From Symbiodinium natans (taxonomy: Eukaryota > Sar > Dinophyceae > Suessiales > Symbiodiniaceae): a stretch of 64,000 nt of DNA. The position numbers and the translations under genes are program-made. The stretch covers positions 338,501 to 402,500 of the forward strand of contig CAJNDS010002291.1 of assembly GCA_905221605.1 (NCBI GenBank), written 5' to 3'. Below are positions 22,690 to 32,806 of the stretch, piece after piece (position 1 is the stretch's first letter; each line of letters opens with the position of its first letter). The notes beneath the pieces are model-generated. The model was not told where the DNA came from, ran no database searches, and saw only the letters and a program-made list of their open reading frames with translations.

Positions 22690-22834
22690 CGGTGGCATAC
22701 TGCCATCTGAGGAACTGGAACGCTTCGTGAACACGTGCTCGGACTTGAACAAGTTTAAGAGCGTAGTGCATGATGTGTTCTGTCGGTCTTGTGCCATGAT
22801 GCTGAGGGATGGCCGTAACAACAGGGCTCCATGA
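22690..22834 (+). CDS. Candidate terminal exon, unknown
   Basis: After CTTCAG, a 48-codon frame reads GGILPSEELERFVNTCSDLN, then KFKSVVHDVFCRSCAMMLRD and GRNNRAP, ending in TGA. The composition is convincingly coding and the stop suits a last exon. No family recognised. Confidence 0.42.
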
Positions 22835-24840
22835 AGGTGCATGGGAGCATAGTGAAGGGAGCCACAATGGGAGCCATGGAGGGAGCCCGGTTTCCGCCGA
22901 CCCGAGACCCCAAGGGGAGTCCAAGTTACGTTGCGAACCCCAAGCCGTACCTGTGTGGGGGAATTAGACACTTAAAATTGGTTTTCGACCTTACCAACCT
23001 TTTGAAATTGCGATTCTTCCTCACCTTTGCCAGAAGGCTTCCCTTGAAGGTCCGACGTACATATTTCTATAGTGCCTTTGATGCCAGAAGCTTAATCGTC
23101 AAACCCGATCGCCCGAAACATAGACTCCAAGCCTGCCTACAACTCCTCGCAACGCCGGTCCTGATGCGCGATCTACCGGCAGATAGCGGCCCTTGAAGTG
23201 AGTGTTTCGGTGTTGTTCGATGAATTTCATCTGCTTGTTCTTCTCGAAATGATTCCTATGGCGGTGGGGTAAAATCGCATCTCTACTGGGACAGTCACGA
23301 GAGGTATGCCTGCGTATTTACGTGGGATTTTTGTGCTGCCGAGATTCAATGACGCCCAGATGGAAAAGGGTTTCGGGTCATGTTGACCCCGCCTGCCCTG
23401 GCCCCTTCCTAGAGTGCTTTTGGCTCAATTCGAGTGCCGCGCCTGGGCGAAAATACGCATATTCCATTTGGCGTTTATTGAATAGTTTTCTTTTGATCGC
23501 AAAATGGTCTTTTGATGCTGATAAGTTTGCTGATCTTAAGAGGAGACATTTTCTGATCCCTCACGCAGTGCCGAACTCATGAGCCAGTTCTGCAATTGCC
23601 TGAGGTTTGGTTGCCGGACTGCTGTCGTGCAAGCCGCCCCCGCTGAGGAGGAGGTGTGTAAGCGGACGATAGTGGAAATATAGGGTATGCATCAGGGCTG
23701 AGAATGGGCAGTGCAATTTCCACATAAACGTCGGGCACAGAGCGCCGCTGGCCAGGTTGATGACAAGGGCCGAAAAGTGGCCCGTAAGGGACAGCTGAGC
23801 GACGATGACATGTGGCAGCTTCGTGCTTCTTCCAAATTGCAAGATGCCGCCAACATAGGGGTTCGTTAGGGTACGTTAGGGTACGTTAGGGTACGTTAGG
23901 GTACGTTAGGGTAGGTTAGGGTACGTCAGGGGTGTTGAGCCTCTACTTAGACTGTTAAAGGTCTGCTGAGATCTTGGAGGGATGGGCTGCTTGTCTTTTG
24001 TCCATTGTTGGTGTGCAGATCCGTGACCAGTCCATTGAACATGCAACTTTGTCCAGGTATTGGAGCCAAACTGAAGCATGAATGGTACAGGGTCACGGAG
24101 GCCAGCCGGGGTGACGTTGCGCTGTTTCTGGCAGAAGCATGTCGCTGCTGGGGATTGTCTTCGCATTTTGGGCCCGGTGTTGGCACGTTGAATTACCTAT
24201 CCTTGTTCAGGATTGCCCAAACAGTGGTAGGCGAACTAGAGGCAGAACCTCTGTCGTCTTGAGGGAAGCGTGAGACTTTCCCATAGGCCTGACCGGGGCT
24301 CCATAAGGCGGGAACAGAAGCTCAACAATGGCACAACGGATCAACTAAATCCGATGCCCGTCGCCCTCAGCAAATGGCAAGCGAATTTTCATTCCGCTGG
24401 GTGCTGTCTTTGGCATTCCTTTGTTGGCGGGGATGTTTGAATGGGAGCCTTGAGAGGGTCGTGCATGCCTACACCGTCCGAGTGGATCAAGACTTAGTTA
24501 TACGGCCGGGTGTTAGGACAGCGGTGCCCTACAAGATCAGGCCGAGATGGCCTTAAATTTATAATGGAAGCTAGTGCAGACAGTACCTGGAATGACGTGC
24601 AAACTTTCAAGTCTACGGTGCAGCAAGTGCCCCGCAAATGCAGTTTTCAGACCGTCTTTAAAGTCCGACCCCAAGTGCAAGTGCAGCGGGTACAAGTAAG
24701 GGTTGACAGAGTCTGGACTTCCACGTTTCTACGTAGTGGTTCAGGGTTCGGATATTAGATGGTTTCGTGGTGTCAGCTTCGAATGGGAGGCTTAAACCAT
24801 TCCGGTTTGACAAATTCTATACCTCAAGTTGTGGGGGTAT
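22835..24840. other. No supported gene
   Basis: Frames on both strands lack recognisable domains. The only clear structure is the decamer array at 23861-23930. An 11-base match to the end of the dinoflagellate spliced leader (TTTTGGCTCAA) at about 23426 is too short to trust. Confidence 0.4.
23861..23930. repeat. Telomere-like decamer array (GTACGTTAGG)n
   Basis: There are seven tandem 10-bp units. Four are exact GTACGTTAGG and three are variants (GTTCGTTAGG, GTAGGTTAGG, GTACGTCAGG). Read across unit boundaries, each contains TTAGGGT. It may be a telomere-derived or ordinary minisatellite. Confidence 0.92.
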
Positions 24841-25533
24841 TAGCCTGCAATGAGGGCCGGGCGGCAAGATGAAGAGCATAAGAAACCACCATCCGGCATT
24901 GAGCAACAGAACCTGGCACAAATAAAGAAGCACCTGGGCAGGTGCAATAAAGAAAGCAACCATCAGCAGCAACCATCAGCAAAGAAACAGGTCCTGTGCA
25001 CAGGAAAGTTCGATGCACACGGACGAGCCTATGCCTCTGTAAGCCGCAAGATGCAAGTTGCAGGCGAGGTGTCCATGAGGTGAGAGCCTTGTGTACAAAG
25101 AGAGTGTTATTTTGGAACATGTCTTGAGAGCACAGCCTGCCGACTGAGAGGAGTTCGTCATCAGATGCATTGCTGTGGCTGCCCAGGCATCCGGGGACAA
25201 AATAACAGCACAACGTAGAGTCTTAAAGTTGAGACAGCTCTGAGAGCTCCTGTAATGACTCGAAGGACTTTCTTCTTCAAGTTTTTTCGCACAATTTGAT
25301 TGAAAAAGGCGATGGCCCACGTGACGCCTTTTCAAGACCACCCGGCCAATCGCGTGCCGGGCTCGAAATTGCTTGAATTCTTTCGCAGTCTGGAGGCACA
25401 GAAGCTCCTACGCCTGTTTTCGACCCTGACTTGCCTCCTTATGCCTTCGTTCTTTCCGCAGCTTCAGTTTCAAGTGCTTGTGGCCAGTGGCCGTACGTGC
25501 CGCTACAGTAGCTTTCGACTTAGTTGGCCAGTC

Positions 25534-26541
25534 ATGGGCGAGAATGTTTGGGGCCCGCCAGGGCAGGAGTCCTGGGTTACCATGGACGATGGCTGCGACA
25601 TCTTGCTTCGCAAATGGGCGCCCGAAGGTCGGAGCGTTGCAGTTCTACATATATGCCATGGGCTAGCTGAACATTCAGCGCGATATGCTGGTTTGGCACA
25701 ACGGTTCGTAGCTGAGGGCTTCATTGTATATGCATCCGACAACAGGGCTCATGGCCAGACTGCCCTGAGGGCAGAGGAGAAAGGTGTTCAGGGTCACCGG
25801 CTTGGGCATGTGGACGTGCCAAATGGCAAGGATGTGGTACAGAGGATCGTGGAGGATCACGTCTTCCTTTGCAGCCGCGCAGCTCAAGAGCACGGCTTGC
25901 CATTGGTTATTCTCGGCCACTCTCTGGGCAGTGTGATTGCGACCCACCTTGCGGCAAACCTGAAGTATGCGCCTGCTGCCGTGATTCTCAGTGCGGCACC
26001 TGCCAGACTTCCATCCTTGATCCATCTGGCCTTTGGACCGCTGCTGCAGATCTTGAGCATCGTGCATGGAGTGGGAGGCGTATCACAGCTGATCAGCACG
26101 CTTACATTCGACAAATGGAACAAGGAGTTTGCACCAAATGCGACCGACAATGATTGGCTTAATCGCGACGCAGCCGAAGTGCAGAAGTATGAGAACGACC
26201 CCCTCTGTGGTTTCAAGGTCAGTGTCGGGTTCTGGAAATCCGTTTCAATGGCTATCAAAGCAGCCGGCAGCAAAGAGACGTTGACCAGGCTTCCAAAGTG
26301 CCCCGTGCTTTCGATTCAGGGCGGGCAGGATCCTTGCACTGTGAACGACTTAGGTACCAATTCTTCTCAGCACCTAGTATCCGAATTCCGAGCGGCTGGA
26401 CGTGAGATTCACAAGACCATCTCTTACAGTAATGGCCGCCATGAGATCTTGCTTGAGACGTGCAGAGAGGAGGTCATGCAAGACTTGATCGAGTTCCTTC
26501 GACGGAATGCTCTCTCTCCTGCGATGCAGAGCAAACTGTGA
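25534..26541 (+). CDS. Monoacylglycerol lipase-like alpha/beta hydrolase, intronless
   Basis: This protein of about 335 residues belongs to the serine-hydrolase family that includes monoacylglycerol lipase and lysophospholipase (Hydrolase_4). It likely cleaves an acyl ester of a glycerolipid. Seen in order are the HG oxyanion motif (CHGLAEHS, about 41-48), a variant D-R-HG motif (DNRAHG, 69-74), the nucleophile elbow GHSLGS with Ser near 130, the Asp region SIQGGQDP (Asp near 265), and the His region NGRHEIL (His near 302). The stretch DWLNRDAAEVQKYENDPLCG resembles bacterial members. I chose ATG 25534 because the domain begins about 13 residues later. An in-frame extension reaches back to about 25300, but a polypyrimidine-AG at 25441-25462 suggests that part of it is intron or UTR. 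The gene is otherwise uninterrupted. Confidence 0.88.
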   Translation: MGENVWGPPGQESWVTMDDGCDILLRKWAPEGRSVAVLHICHGLAEHSARYAGLAQRFVAEGFIVYASDNRAHGQTALRAEEKGVQGHRLGHVDVPNGKDVVQRIVEDHVFLCSRAAQEHGLPLVILGHSLGSVIATHLAANLKYAPAAVILSAAPARLPSLIHLAFGPLLQILSIVHGVGGVSQLISTLTFDKWNKEFAPNATDNDWLNRDAAEVQKYENDPLCGFKVSVGFWKSVSMAIKAAGSKETLTRLPKCPVLSIQGGQDPCTVNDLGTNSSQHLVSEFRAAGREIHKTISYSNGRHEILLETCREEVMQDLIEFLRRNALSPAMQSKL

Positions 26542-26792
26542 TATGAACGCTCGCGCGATAGTTGTAGTAAATTGATGTAGCCGCTTACTGTTCTTCACAT
26601 GGCAGGAACAGCTGCCGATGCTGTGACCAAAAGAAGATGGAGATTCTAGGGGCAACGTGCCACTGATGATGCTTCTCATGGCGCTAGTAGTCAGTGTGCC
26701 AAGCCAGAGTGGAAGCTTCTGCTATGACTGAGGGCCTAACTACCCGACCAGCGGCAGTGCCGTACAACGGTGAGGCCAGGCTTTGTGACTGC

Positions 26793-27113
26793 CAACTGTG
26801 AGCACTGTGCGAGCAGTTGGCAGCCTTACTGCAGAAGCAACTTTACAATGACAAACGCATGGCTCACACAGCAGAAAGGAGGTTAAGGCAAGTGCAGCAG
26901 TTGAACCGAAGAGAAAACTTCGCACGTTCCATGCATGTTCGTAGTCTGGCGGCCATTGCAGGGAGACAAGAGGATCTTTGCCACTGCTGTGCGGGCCTGA
27001 GTGAAATCGTGGGTAGGTTTTTTCTGCAGGAACGTTGGCATCTTGAGCTCTATGACTCTCTGAGCTCTGCCGGCTGTGCATCTTCAACATTTTCGGCCTT
27101 ACGTGTCGAATAG
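26793..27113 (+). CDS. Candidate final exons, coiled-coil protein
   Basis: A charged helical frame reads LCEQLAALLQKQLYNDKRMA, then HTAERRLRQVQQLNRRENFA and RSMHVRSLAAIAG. A second piece after TTTTTTCTGCAG reads ERWHLELYDSLSSAGCASST then FSALRVE and stops at TAG (27111-27113). A short intron (about 27011-27029) may separate them, though the frame stays open through it. Family unknown. Confidence 0.42.
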
Positions 27114-27641
27114 CTCGGACTCTAGTGCTTGAAGCCTGGCGTTGGAGCGCGCCGTATTCAATGCCTCAGGATTGCAGACACAAGTTAGGCATCCAAGCAG
27201 TCCAGAGCGACGCCTTGGGCACTCTGTGAGGTGGTTCGAGCTGCAGCCCGTCCTTGCGACCTGGGTCGCTTGGGGACGAAGTCGCTGCAGGTCAGGGCCA
27301 GGTGCCAAGGATTCCTTGGCCAAAGCTTTTTGATTTTCAATGCTAAGCGCCTGCCTCGGCCCCGCCCTGCGCGCAGAGGCTTTGAACGTTTAGGGCACAG
27401 CTGGTCTAGTCGGCCCATCGTCAACGCAGTGATGCATGTTGCCCATATTGCTGGTGGACGGGGTGGGGGGTGGCCAAAAGAGGTGTTTATAATCGGCTCT
27501 CCATTGAAAAACTCTGAGAACTTACCAAAAGAGCGGGCGCAACTCATGAGGGTTTGAGCGGCGGGAATTTGGAGGAGCGGGAATCAGGGGGGCGGGGTCC
27601 CGTAAACAACCTCTGATGCCTCACGGCCGAGGCCGAAGCGA

Positions 27642-27851
27642 ATGTTTGTGATGGGATACCCTTTTCAGAAAGACTGTCCTAACAAGCCTTGCAACGACAT
27701 CAAACGAAGAGTGGCGCGCTTCCACTGGAAACTAAATTCATTGAAGCGCCAGTTGTGGGATTTTGCTGAGCTGTACGGAGCCTGTGCTTGCCTACATGTC
27801 TACATGTACTGGCTGTACCGCAATTATGGCATCAAGCCACGAAGTAACTAG
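27642..27851 (+). CDS. Small open frame, unknown
   Basis: An ATG-initiated 69-codon frame reads MFVMGYPFQKDCPNKPCNDI, then KRRVARFHWKLNSLKRQLWD and YMYWLYRNYGIKPRSN, and stops at 27849-27851. It is basic and aromatic-rich. It may be a short protein or a last exon. The stretch 27120-27640 before it shows no gene. Confidence 0.27.
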   Translation: MFVMGYPFQKDCPNKPCNDIKRRVARFHWKLNSLKRQLWDFAELYGACACLHVYMYWLYRNYGIKPRSN

Positions 27852-28067
27852 GGCGCCAAAGGCTAGCTAGGAGTGCATCGCTAGTGGTTGAGAGAGACAC
27901 CGTCACACCGTCACACAGACACTGAGCTAGCCGCTAGAAGTAGACATGGAGATACCCAGCAGTATACATGAGTGGAGCGACGAAGGTATCACTAACCCCG
28001 CATACTGCGTGCGATGTGTGTACCTGTGTTTGATTGTCGCCAAGTGAAGTGCCGATTGCAATGGTAA

Positions 28068-29920
28068 ATGAGCTCTGACTCTAGCTCTAGCGAGACCAGC
28101 TCAGCATGCTCAACTACCGAGACAGAGGACAGCGATCGGCCGATCCCTGCACAACGATTTGCAGTGGACATTGTGGCGTTGACCCGGGAATGGGGAAATG
28201 CTGACTCGGAGCTTTCTCTCGACACGCCTCCATCTCCGCAAGGACGCCATACCCGGTACAGGAATATGGCTTTGGCTCTTGAGGCTGCTGAGAGACGCCT
28301 TTCTAGCCGGAGCCAGCTTATTCAATCACCTGTGTGTTTCGAGAACCCCAGGGTGCAGGCCTTTGCGAGCTTTGTGATCTTTGTGACTACGAACACAAGG
28401 ACCATGGTTAATGCAGCAGTCGTGGACCACTACATCAACTCAAGAGGCTTTGAGGCGTTTGCTGATACCACTTGGAAGTTAGACTCGCTGGCAAAAGACT
28501 CCTGGTATTTTGTCTTCCTGGCAATGGATATTAGTTTTATGTTATTTCAGATTGCCTGCGTGCGCCGTGACCGGTGCATGGCCCAGCTCTGCCAGCGCTT
28601 ATGGAGGAACGGTGCGTACGTCAGATGGGTTGCCTTCCAGATTTATTCCATCCTGTTCCTGGGGATTCTCTCAGGCGGGGGAGCCATTTTTCGCCACGTA
28701 CGGTTCTATTGTTTTTGGGTGGGGGGGGTAAGACATGCCGCAGGCTGGAAGAAAGAAGACAGCAAGGGAAAAACACACACACACACACACACAGATTTCA
28801 CTAAAGTTCATGAATATATTAAATAAAGATGTTAAATGAGAGAGAATGAAAAAGGTGCGGCTGCGCCCCATGAGGGGTGCCCCCCAACCTCCCCCCTCCC
28901 CCCCCCCCACCCCCGCCTTTTTTTGAGCCTTGCAGAGCCTGCTGTGAGGGACCTCCTTACAAACCTTGCCGTGAAGGACCTCCTGCCATGAAGGGTATCA
29001 AAGAAAGCCCTGTGATTTAGAGACCATGCCCATAATTCAGAGCATGCTTCCCAAACGGGTCATACGAGCATTGTGTTTGCACACGGGAGGGGAGGGGTTA
29101 GCGCCCCCAAAAAGAAGGCAACAAAAGGCTAAACACAAAAACGCAAATCTCCAACCCCTCAGGTTGGCAGCTTGTGCGCGGATATCGGCAGTTACGCAGC
29201 CAAGGGTATCGGGACAGTTTCCTGCTTGAGCTCGGTGACCCATCAATGGCTGACAGCGGGGCATTCCGAATGCCATTCTACAGCAGTCATCTCACATTCT
29301 TTTACGAGATGCCTTTCATGTTGCGAATATGCCATTTCCTTTCCAGGGATCGCCTGTCAGCATTCAACATCATCGTTACTCTTGCGGCTGGTGGCTCCTT
29401 CGCCTTAGTCCTATTTGCACTTTTGACTTTGGACTACGGAGTTTCAAGCGCCTTGGTGCAACATTACCACAGCTCAAAGCGACGCTTTTTCAGTGTGGCG
29501 CATGCTTGTCTTCGTGGAACGGAGATGCTGGCCCGCGCCCTGGTGGTGACATCTACCATGTTGGGTATTGCCGGCCGAATGTTTGGGATTTGGCTATTTG
29601 TAGCAGCATTGTTTGACTGGCTGATAGGACTAGTGTTGTTGTCGTGGGCCTCGACGGGTTTCTCCAAAAGAACTGTTTTTCTGTCAATTCCACTCTTTGG
29701 TGCGAACATTGCGCTTTTTGCCGACCTGCCGAGCTTGGCCGGTCGAGTACGGGTGCTGACAGTCTGCTTGGATGTCTTGCGATCGCTGGAACTGGGGCCT
29801 GCCGTATGGTTCTACATCCTGGAGTATCGTGCCATTGAATCTGGCCAGTTAAATGGGAACATGGTTTTCCACATACGAGTACTTGGGAGCTGTGTCGGGA
29901 TCAGCAGGCTTTGCTTTTGA
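28068..29920 (+). CDS. Multi-pass membrane protein, two exons
   Basis: Exon 1 runs from ATG 28068 to 28697 and exon 2 from 29171 to the TGA at 29918-29920. The 473-bp intron has a GT donor (GTACGG) and an AG acceptor, and both junctions are in phase. The product has about 459 residues: a Ser/Thr/acid-rich cytosolic N-terminus (SSDSSSSETSSACSTTETED), then several hydrophobic spans (FVFLAMDISFMLFQIACV, VTLAAGGSFALVLFALLTL, IWLFVAALFDWLIGLVLLSW). I do not recognise the family. The next gene, a kinase, begins 72 bp downstream. A GT at 29848 and an AG at 29979 would join the two in phase, so this may be the membrane half of one receptor-like kinase. Confidence 0.6.
28771..28917. repeat. (CA)n and poly-C tracts inside an intron
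   Basis: An 11-unit CA run (28771-28793) and a C-rich run (28880-28917) lie within the proposed intron of the membrane-protein gene. Confidence 0.9.
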
Positions 29921-29992
29921 TTTCTGATCAGTTGCTGTATTTGTCTCCGCTTTGTCTATGTCTGAGCTCTTTTGCTGAGGTGCCTGGTTACG

Positions 29993-31192
29993 ATGATTTG
30001 TGCTTGGTGCGCGCACGTGCTATTGCGGTGGTCACTTTCCGCTCACGGCCTGAGAGGGGTGGCCAAAGATGCCAGTGAACCTGGGAAGCTAGAGACTGGT
30101 GGGCAGTTTGATGATACAGTTTTTGGCTCATCACTGGACGAAGCTTATTTCTACCAGCCAGATGGCATGGCAGACCTGGCAGGCTGGCTCTTTTCCAAGG
30201 GCATCGGGGATCAGTTCGCTTCATTGCTGGAGATTTGTTGGGAGCGTCAGCCTTTGAGACTGTCGCGCCTGGAAGCGCTTGCCAAACTGGGTGAAGGAGG
30301 TTTTGGTCGGGTCTACAAGGTACGAGATACCCGACGAGGGAACCAGTATGCGCTGAAACTCCAGGGAAGAAGTCGGGTTGCATCTGCAGCTGTCCGGGAA
30401 GCAAACGCGCTGCATGAGGTCAAGCACCTGTTTGTTGTAGAACTGGTTCAGGTCTTCTGCACGTCTTCTTTCTATTGCATTCTTCTAGAGTTGTGCGATG
30501 TTGATCTGAACAGACACATTCTGGACTGCCAGAATGCGTTTGGGGTCGCCGAGGGCCTGCCAGAGCAGGATTCTAAGCGGTTCCTGGGGTGCCTCTTTCT
30601 GGCCTTGCAGCACCTTCATGAACGAGAAATTGTTTTTTGTGATCTCAAGCCCGAGAACATCTTGATACAGGCCTTTTGGCAGCGAGGGACGCAGCTGAAG
30701 CTGGCGAAATTGGCTGATTTTGGATTGGCAAAGTCCATTGACAATCTATCACAGTCGTCCATGTCCTCTTTGTGCGGCCGCTTCTCTGGAACTCCAGCTT
30801 TCTTGCCGCCAGACAGGCCTTTCACATCTGAGTCGTCGCAGGACTCTATGGCTGACTCTCCTGGCACGATGTCACGGCTATTTGTTAGTCGGGATTGGTA
30901 TGCCTTGGGCTGCGTCTTATTCCTAATGCTGTTTGGCGAAGTAGGCGGTAAGAAGATTCGACATGGAGTCCGGGCGATTCTGCTGCCGCCTCCAATGGAA
31001 GTCATTGCAAACGTGATCTCAGATGCAGCAGCAGCAGGCGCTCACAGTCAAGCAGCTCTGGATTTGAATACCAGACTTTTGGCTCCGTTGCCCCAGCGCG
31101 GTGGCGGTGACGATGTAAAGAGCAGTCCTTTCCTTGCAGACACGTTGCCTTTCCTGGAGAACATGGTCAGAGATTTCAGCTCCTCGCGATGA
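29993..31192 (+). CDS. Serine/threonine protein kinase with hydrophobic N-terminus
   Basis: 399 residues from ATG 29993. The kinase domain spans about 94 to 340. Visible motifs are the Gly-rich loop KLGEGGFGRVYKV (98-110), the ATP-binding Lys in YALKLQ (Lys122), the helix-C Glu in REANAL (Glu136), and the catalytic loop IVFCDLKPENIL with Asp217 and Asn222. The DFG motif is ADFGLAK (Asp242), the P+1 loop is GTPAFLPPD, and the helix-F motif is DWYALG. The usual Arg before the catalytic Asp is Cys, so it is a non-RD kinase, and the APE motif is degenerate (PPD). All core catalytic residues are present, so it is probably active. The N-terminus, MICAWCAHVLLRWSLSAHGL, is hydrophobic and could be a signal anchor, or the continuation of the upstream membrane protein after splicing. 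Substrate unknown. Confidence 0.88.
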   Translation: MICAWCAHVLLRWSLSAHGLRGVAKDASEPGKLETGGQFDDTVFGSSLDEAYFYQPDGMADLAGWLFSKGIGDQFASLLEICWERQPLRLSRLEALAKLGEGGFGRVYKVRDTRRGNQYALKLQGRSRVASAAVREANALHEVKHLFVVELVQVFCTSSFYCILLELCDVDLNRHILDCQNAFGVAEGLPEQDSKRFLGCLFLALQHLHEREIVFCDLKPENILIQAFWQRGTQLKLAKLADFGLAKSIDNLSQSSMSSLCGRFSGTPAFLPPDRPFTSESSQDSMADSPGTMSRLFVSRDWYALGCVLFLMLFGEVGGKKIRHGVRAILLPPPMEVIANVISDAAAAGAHSQAALDLNTRLLAPLPQRGGGDDVKSSPFLADTLPFLENMVRDFSSSR

Positions 31193-31395
31193 CTGGCAAG
31201 CTTAGCCAGAAAATGCGGAGGGCTGTCGCAGGCGCTGTGACAGAAAGAGCTGCGCAAACAATCGTATGTGTGGGGACACTCTCCAGGAATTGTCCATGCT
31301 ACACGGTTTGCTTCAATGCTCAGAGTAGATTTCCTTCTCCACGCTCGAAGGCTTGTAGCGCTCAGGTGGAGGCTGTTAAGCAGGTGGTGTGGTTC

Positions 31396-31793
31396 GCAAG
31401 CTCGCAAGTGGAAGCCAGTGCAAGCTTGGTCCCTTGGTCCGCGAAGTTGCCAAGTCTGCCGAGGCTTCCAAGGCCCGCCGTCTGGACGAGGATTCCATCA
31501 CGACCAAACCGAAAGGACAATTTTGCTTCAGATTTGAAATGCTTCTTTCTGTACTGCTTTATTTGCGTGCTTTCTGCTGTCCTTCGCTCCCAGCCCTTGA
31601 ATGGATTGGTATGTCAAAGCACATGGCATACTGGTCGGACCGACAGTGCGCCGAAAGGCATACAAAGATTACAAAACCAAACGCATCACTGAAGTGAGCA
31701 TGCTCACAGTCAGTCGAGAGAGTCGACAATGATGTCGTGCTGCAGGAAATGCAGAGACCAAGCACAGGAACACGTTGGGCGATGCAGGCACAT

Positions 31794-31826
<33 letters not shown>

Positions 31827-32187
31827 CCACAAGCCTAGGACTCAGCCCTCAATTGCTGATGGACAATGCAGATTGCGAGGAAAGCCGCCGACTTCTAGTC
31901 AGGACATTGAAGATGTCTTGAAGCAACTGACGCGGTGACCCCAAAGTGGGAAAGATTGGGAAAGCTGGAAGCTGGCAACATTTTGCCTTTGCTTGTACAG
32001 CCGAGGCCGCGGTTACGCCAAATCAGCGAGGCCCAAAATCTGGAGTACAGGCTCGCTCAGAAAATCTCAGAGTGTCAGAGGGCAGCGGCGTGAGGTTTGT
32101 GAGCAGTTGTGGACATGCAGTGCTGTGTGCCCCAGGTTGAGCAAGTCCAAGGAAGACAAAGAAGAGAAATTCGAAGCTGATGGATGA
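31396..32187 (+). CDS. Candidate exons downstream of the kinase
   Basis: The + strand pieces are LASGSQCKLGPLVREVAKSA then EASKARRLDEDSITTKPKG (31398-31508), RLRGKPPTSSQDIEDVLKQL then TR with TGA at 31936-31938, and LSKSKEDKEEKFEADG ending in TGA at 32185-32187 after CCCAG. The last two look like terminal exons, so at least two small genes or alternative ends are implied. No family recognised. A 167-codon frame whose ATG overlaps the kinase stop (31189) covers the region but has no domain. Confidence 0.33.
31793..31828. repeat. (GA)n microsatellite
   Basis: About seventeen GA units with one GC interruption. Confidence 0.95.
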
Positions 32188-32569
32188 GTAGGATAGGTTT
32201 GCGGTTGTCGGTGACGGAATGATGAAGTGGCAGTGAAGCTTCCTGATGCCGATGAGCTCTGCTTGACAGAGTCAGAAATTTGCCAGCGCTCTCAGCCGAA
32301 AGCGCTGGCCTAGTCCCTTGAAGGGCCGAACTTGTTCCATGCGGTATGGAGCAGGGAGAGTGTTGCATGTCTTATGGTGTCACCGTTAAGTCTTGCTTTC
32401 AAGCCCCGGCCTGCATATGCAGCCAATTGCTACTGTAGAAGGTTGCAGCTGTCTTTCAAGATGCAAGTTGTGGAACTTGATTCGCTGCTTCCTGCTGCCA
32501 CGTGACAACCTTCTGCTGGGCAAGACAATCGGTAGCAGCGGCGGGAATTGCTCCAATCGCATTCGCGCG

Positions 32570-32806
32570 CTATCAAAGTCAAGTGCATGTGCCATGCGGA
32601 AGCGCTCGCGGCTCTGGGCTGACCTGGGCCATGAAGCGGACCTGCGCAGGCGAGTCACCGCGGCCAAGGCAGCAGAGACAAAGATGAAACAGGCCTTGAA
32701 CCGAACCAATAGTGCCGGGCCTTCAGGCAGCTTGTTGGGAACTTGCGCTTCGCTCTCGTATGGAGCTGCAAGTAGGAAGAAGAATCAGCCAAATCAGCCC
32801 AACTGA
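32570..32806 (+). CDS. Candidate terminal exon, basic helical protein
   Basis: The frame reads SACAMRKRSRLWADLGHEAD, then LRRRVTAAKAAETKMKQALN, and stops at TGA 32804-32806. Basic and helix-prone. It could end at a GC dinucleotide near 32694 rather than run to the stop. No family recognised. From 32820 to 34840 I see no supported gene apart from a basic minus-strand frame discussed under findings. Confidence 0.35.
   Translation, partial: LSKSSACAMRKRSRLWADLGHEADLRRRVTAAKAAETKMKQALNRTNSAGPSGSLLGTCASLSYGAASRKKNQPNQPN

Noticed and set aside
23420-23440. TTTTGGCTCAA, similar to the end of the dinoflagellate spliced leader
   Set aside because: Only 11 bases match, the upstream part of the leader is missing, and no gene follows. 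Chance is likely.
27210-27250. GGTTCGAGCTG, similar to a tRNA B box
   Set aside because: No A box at the right distance and no cloverleaf could be drawn. I found no tRNA in the window.
31189-31692. 167-codon frame whose ATG overlaps the kinase stop codon
   Set aside because: No domain. An ATGA overlap is a bacterial operon habit and does not fit this genome. Better exon candidates lie in other frames.
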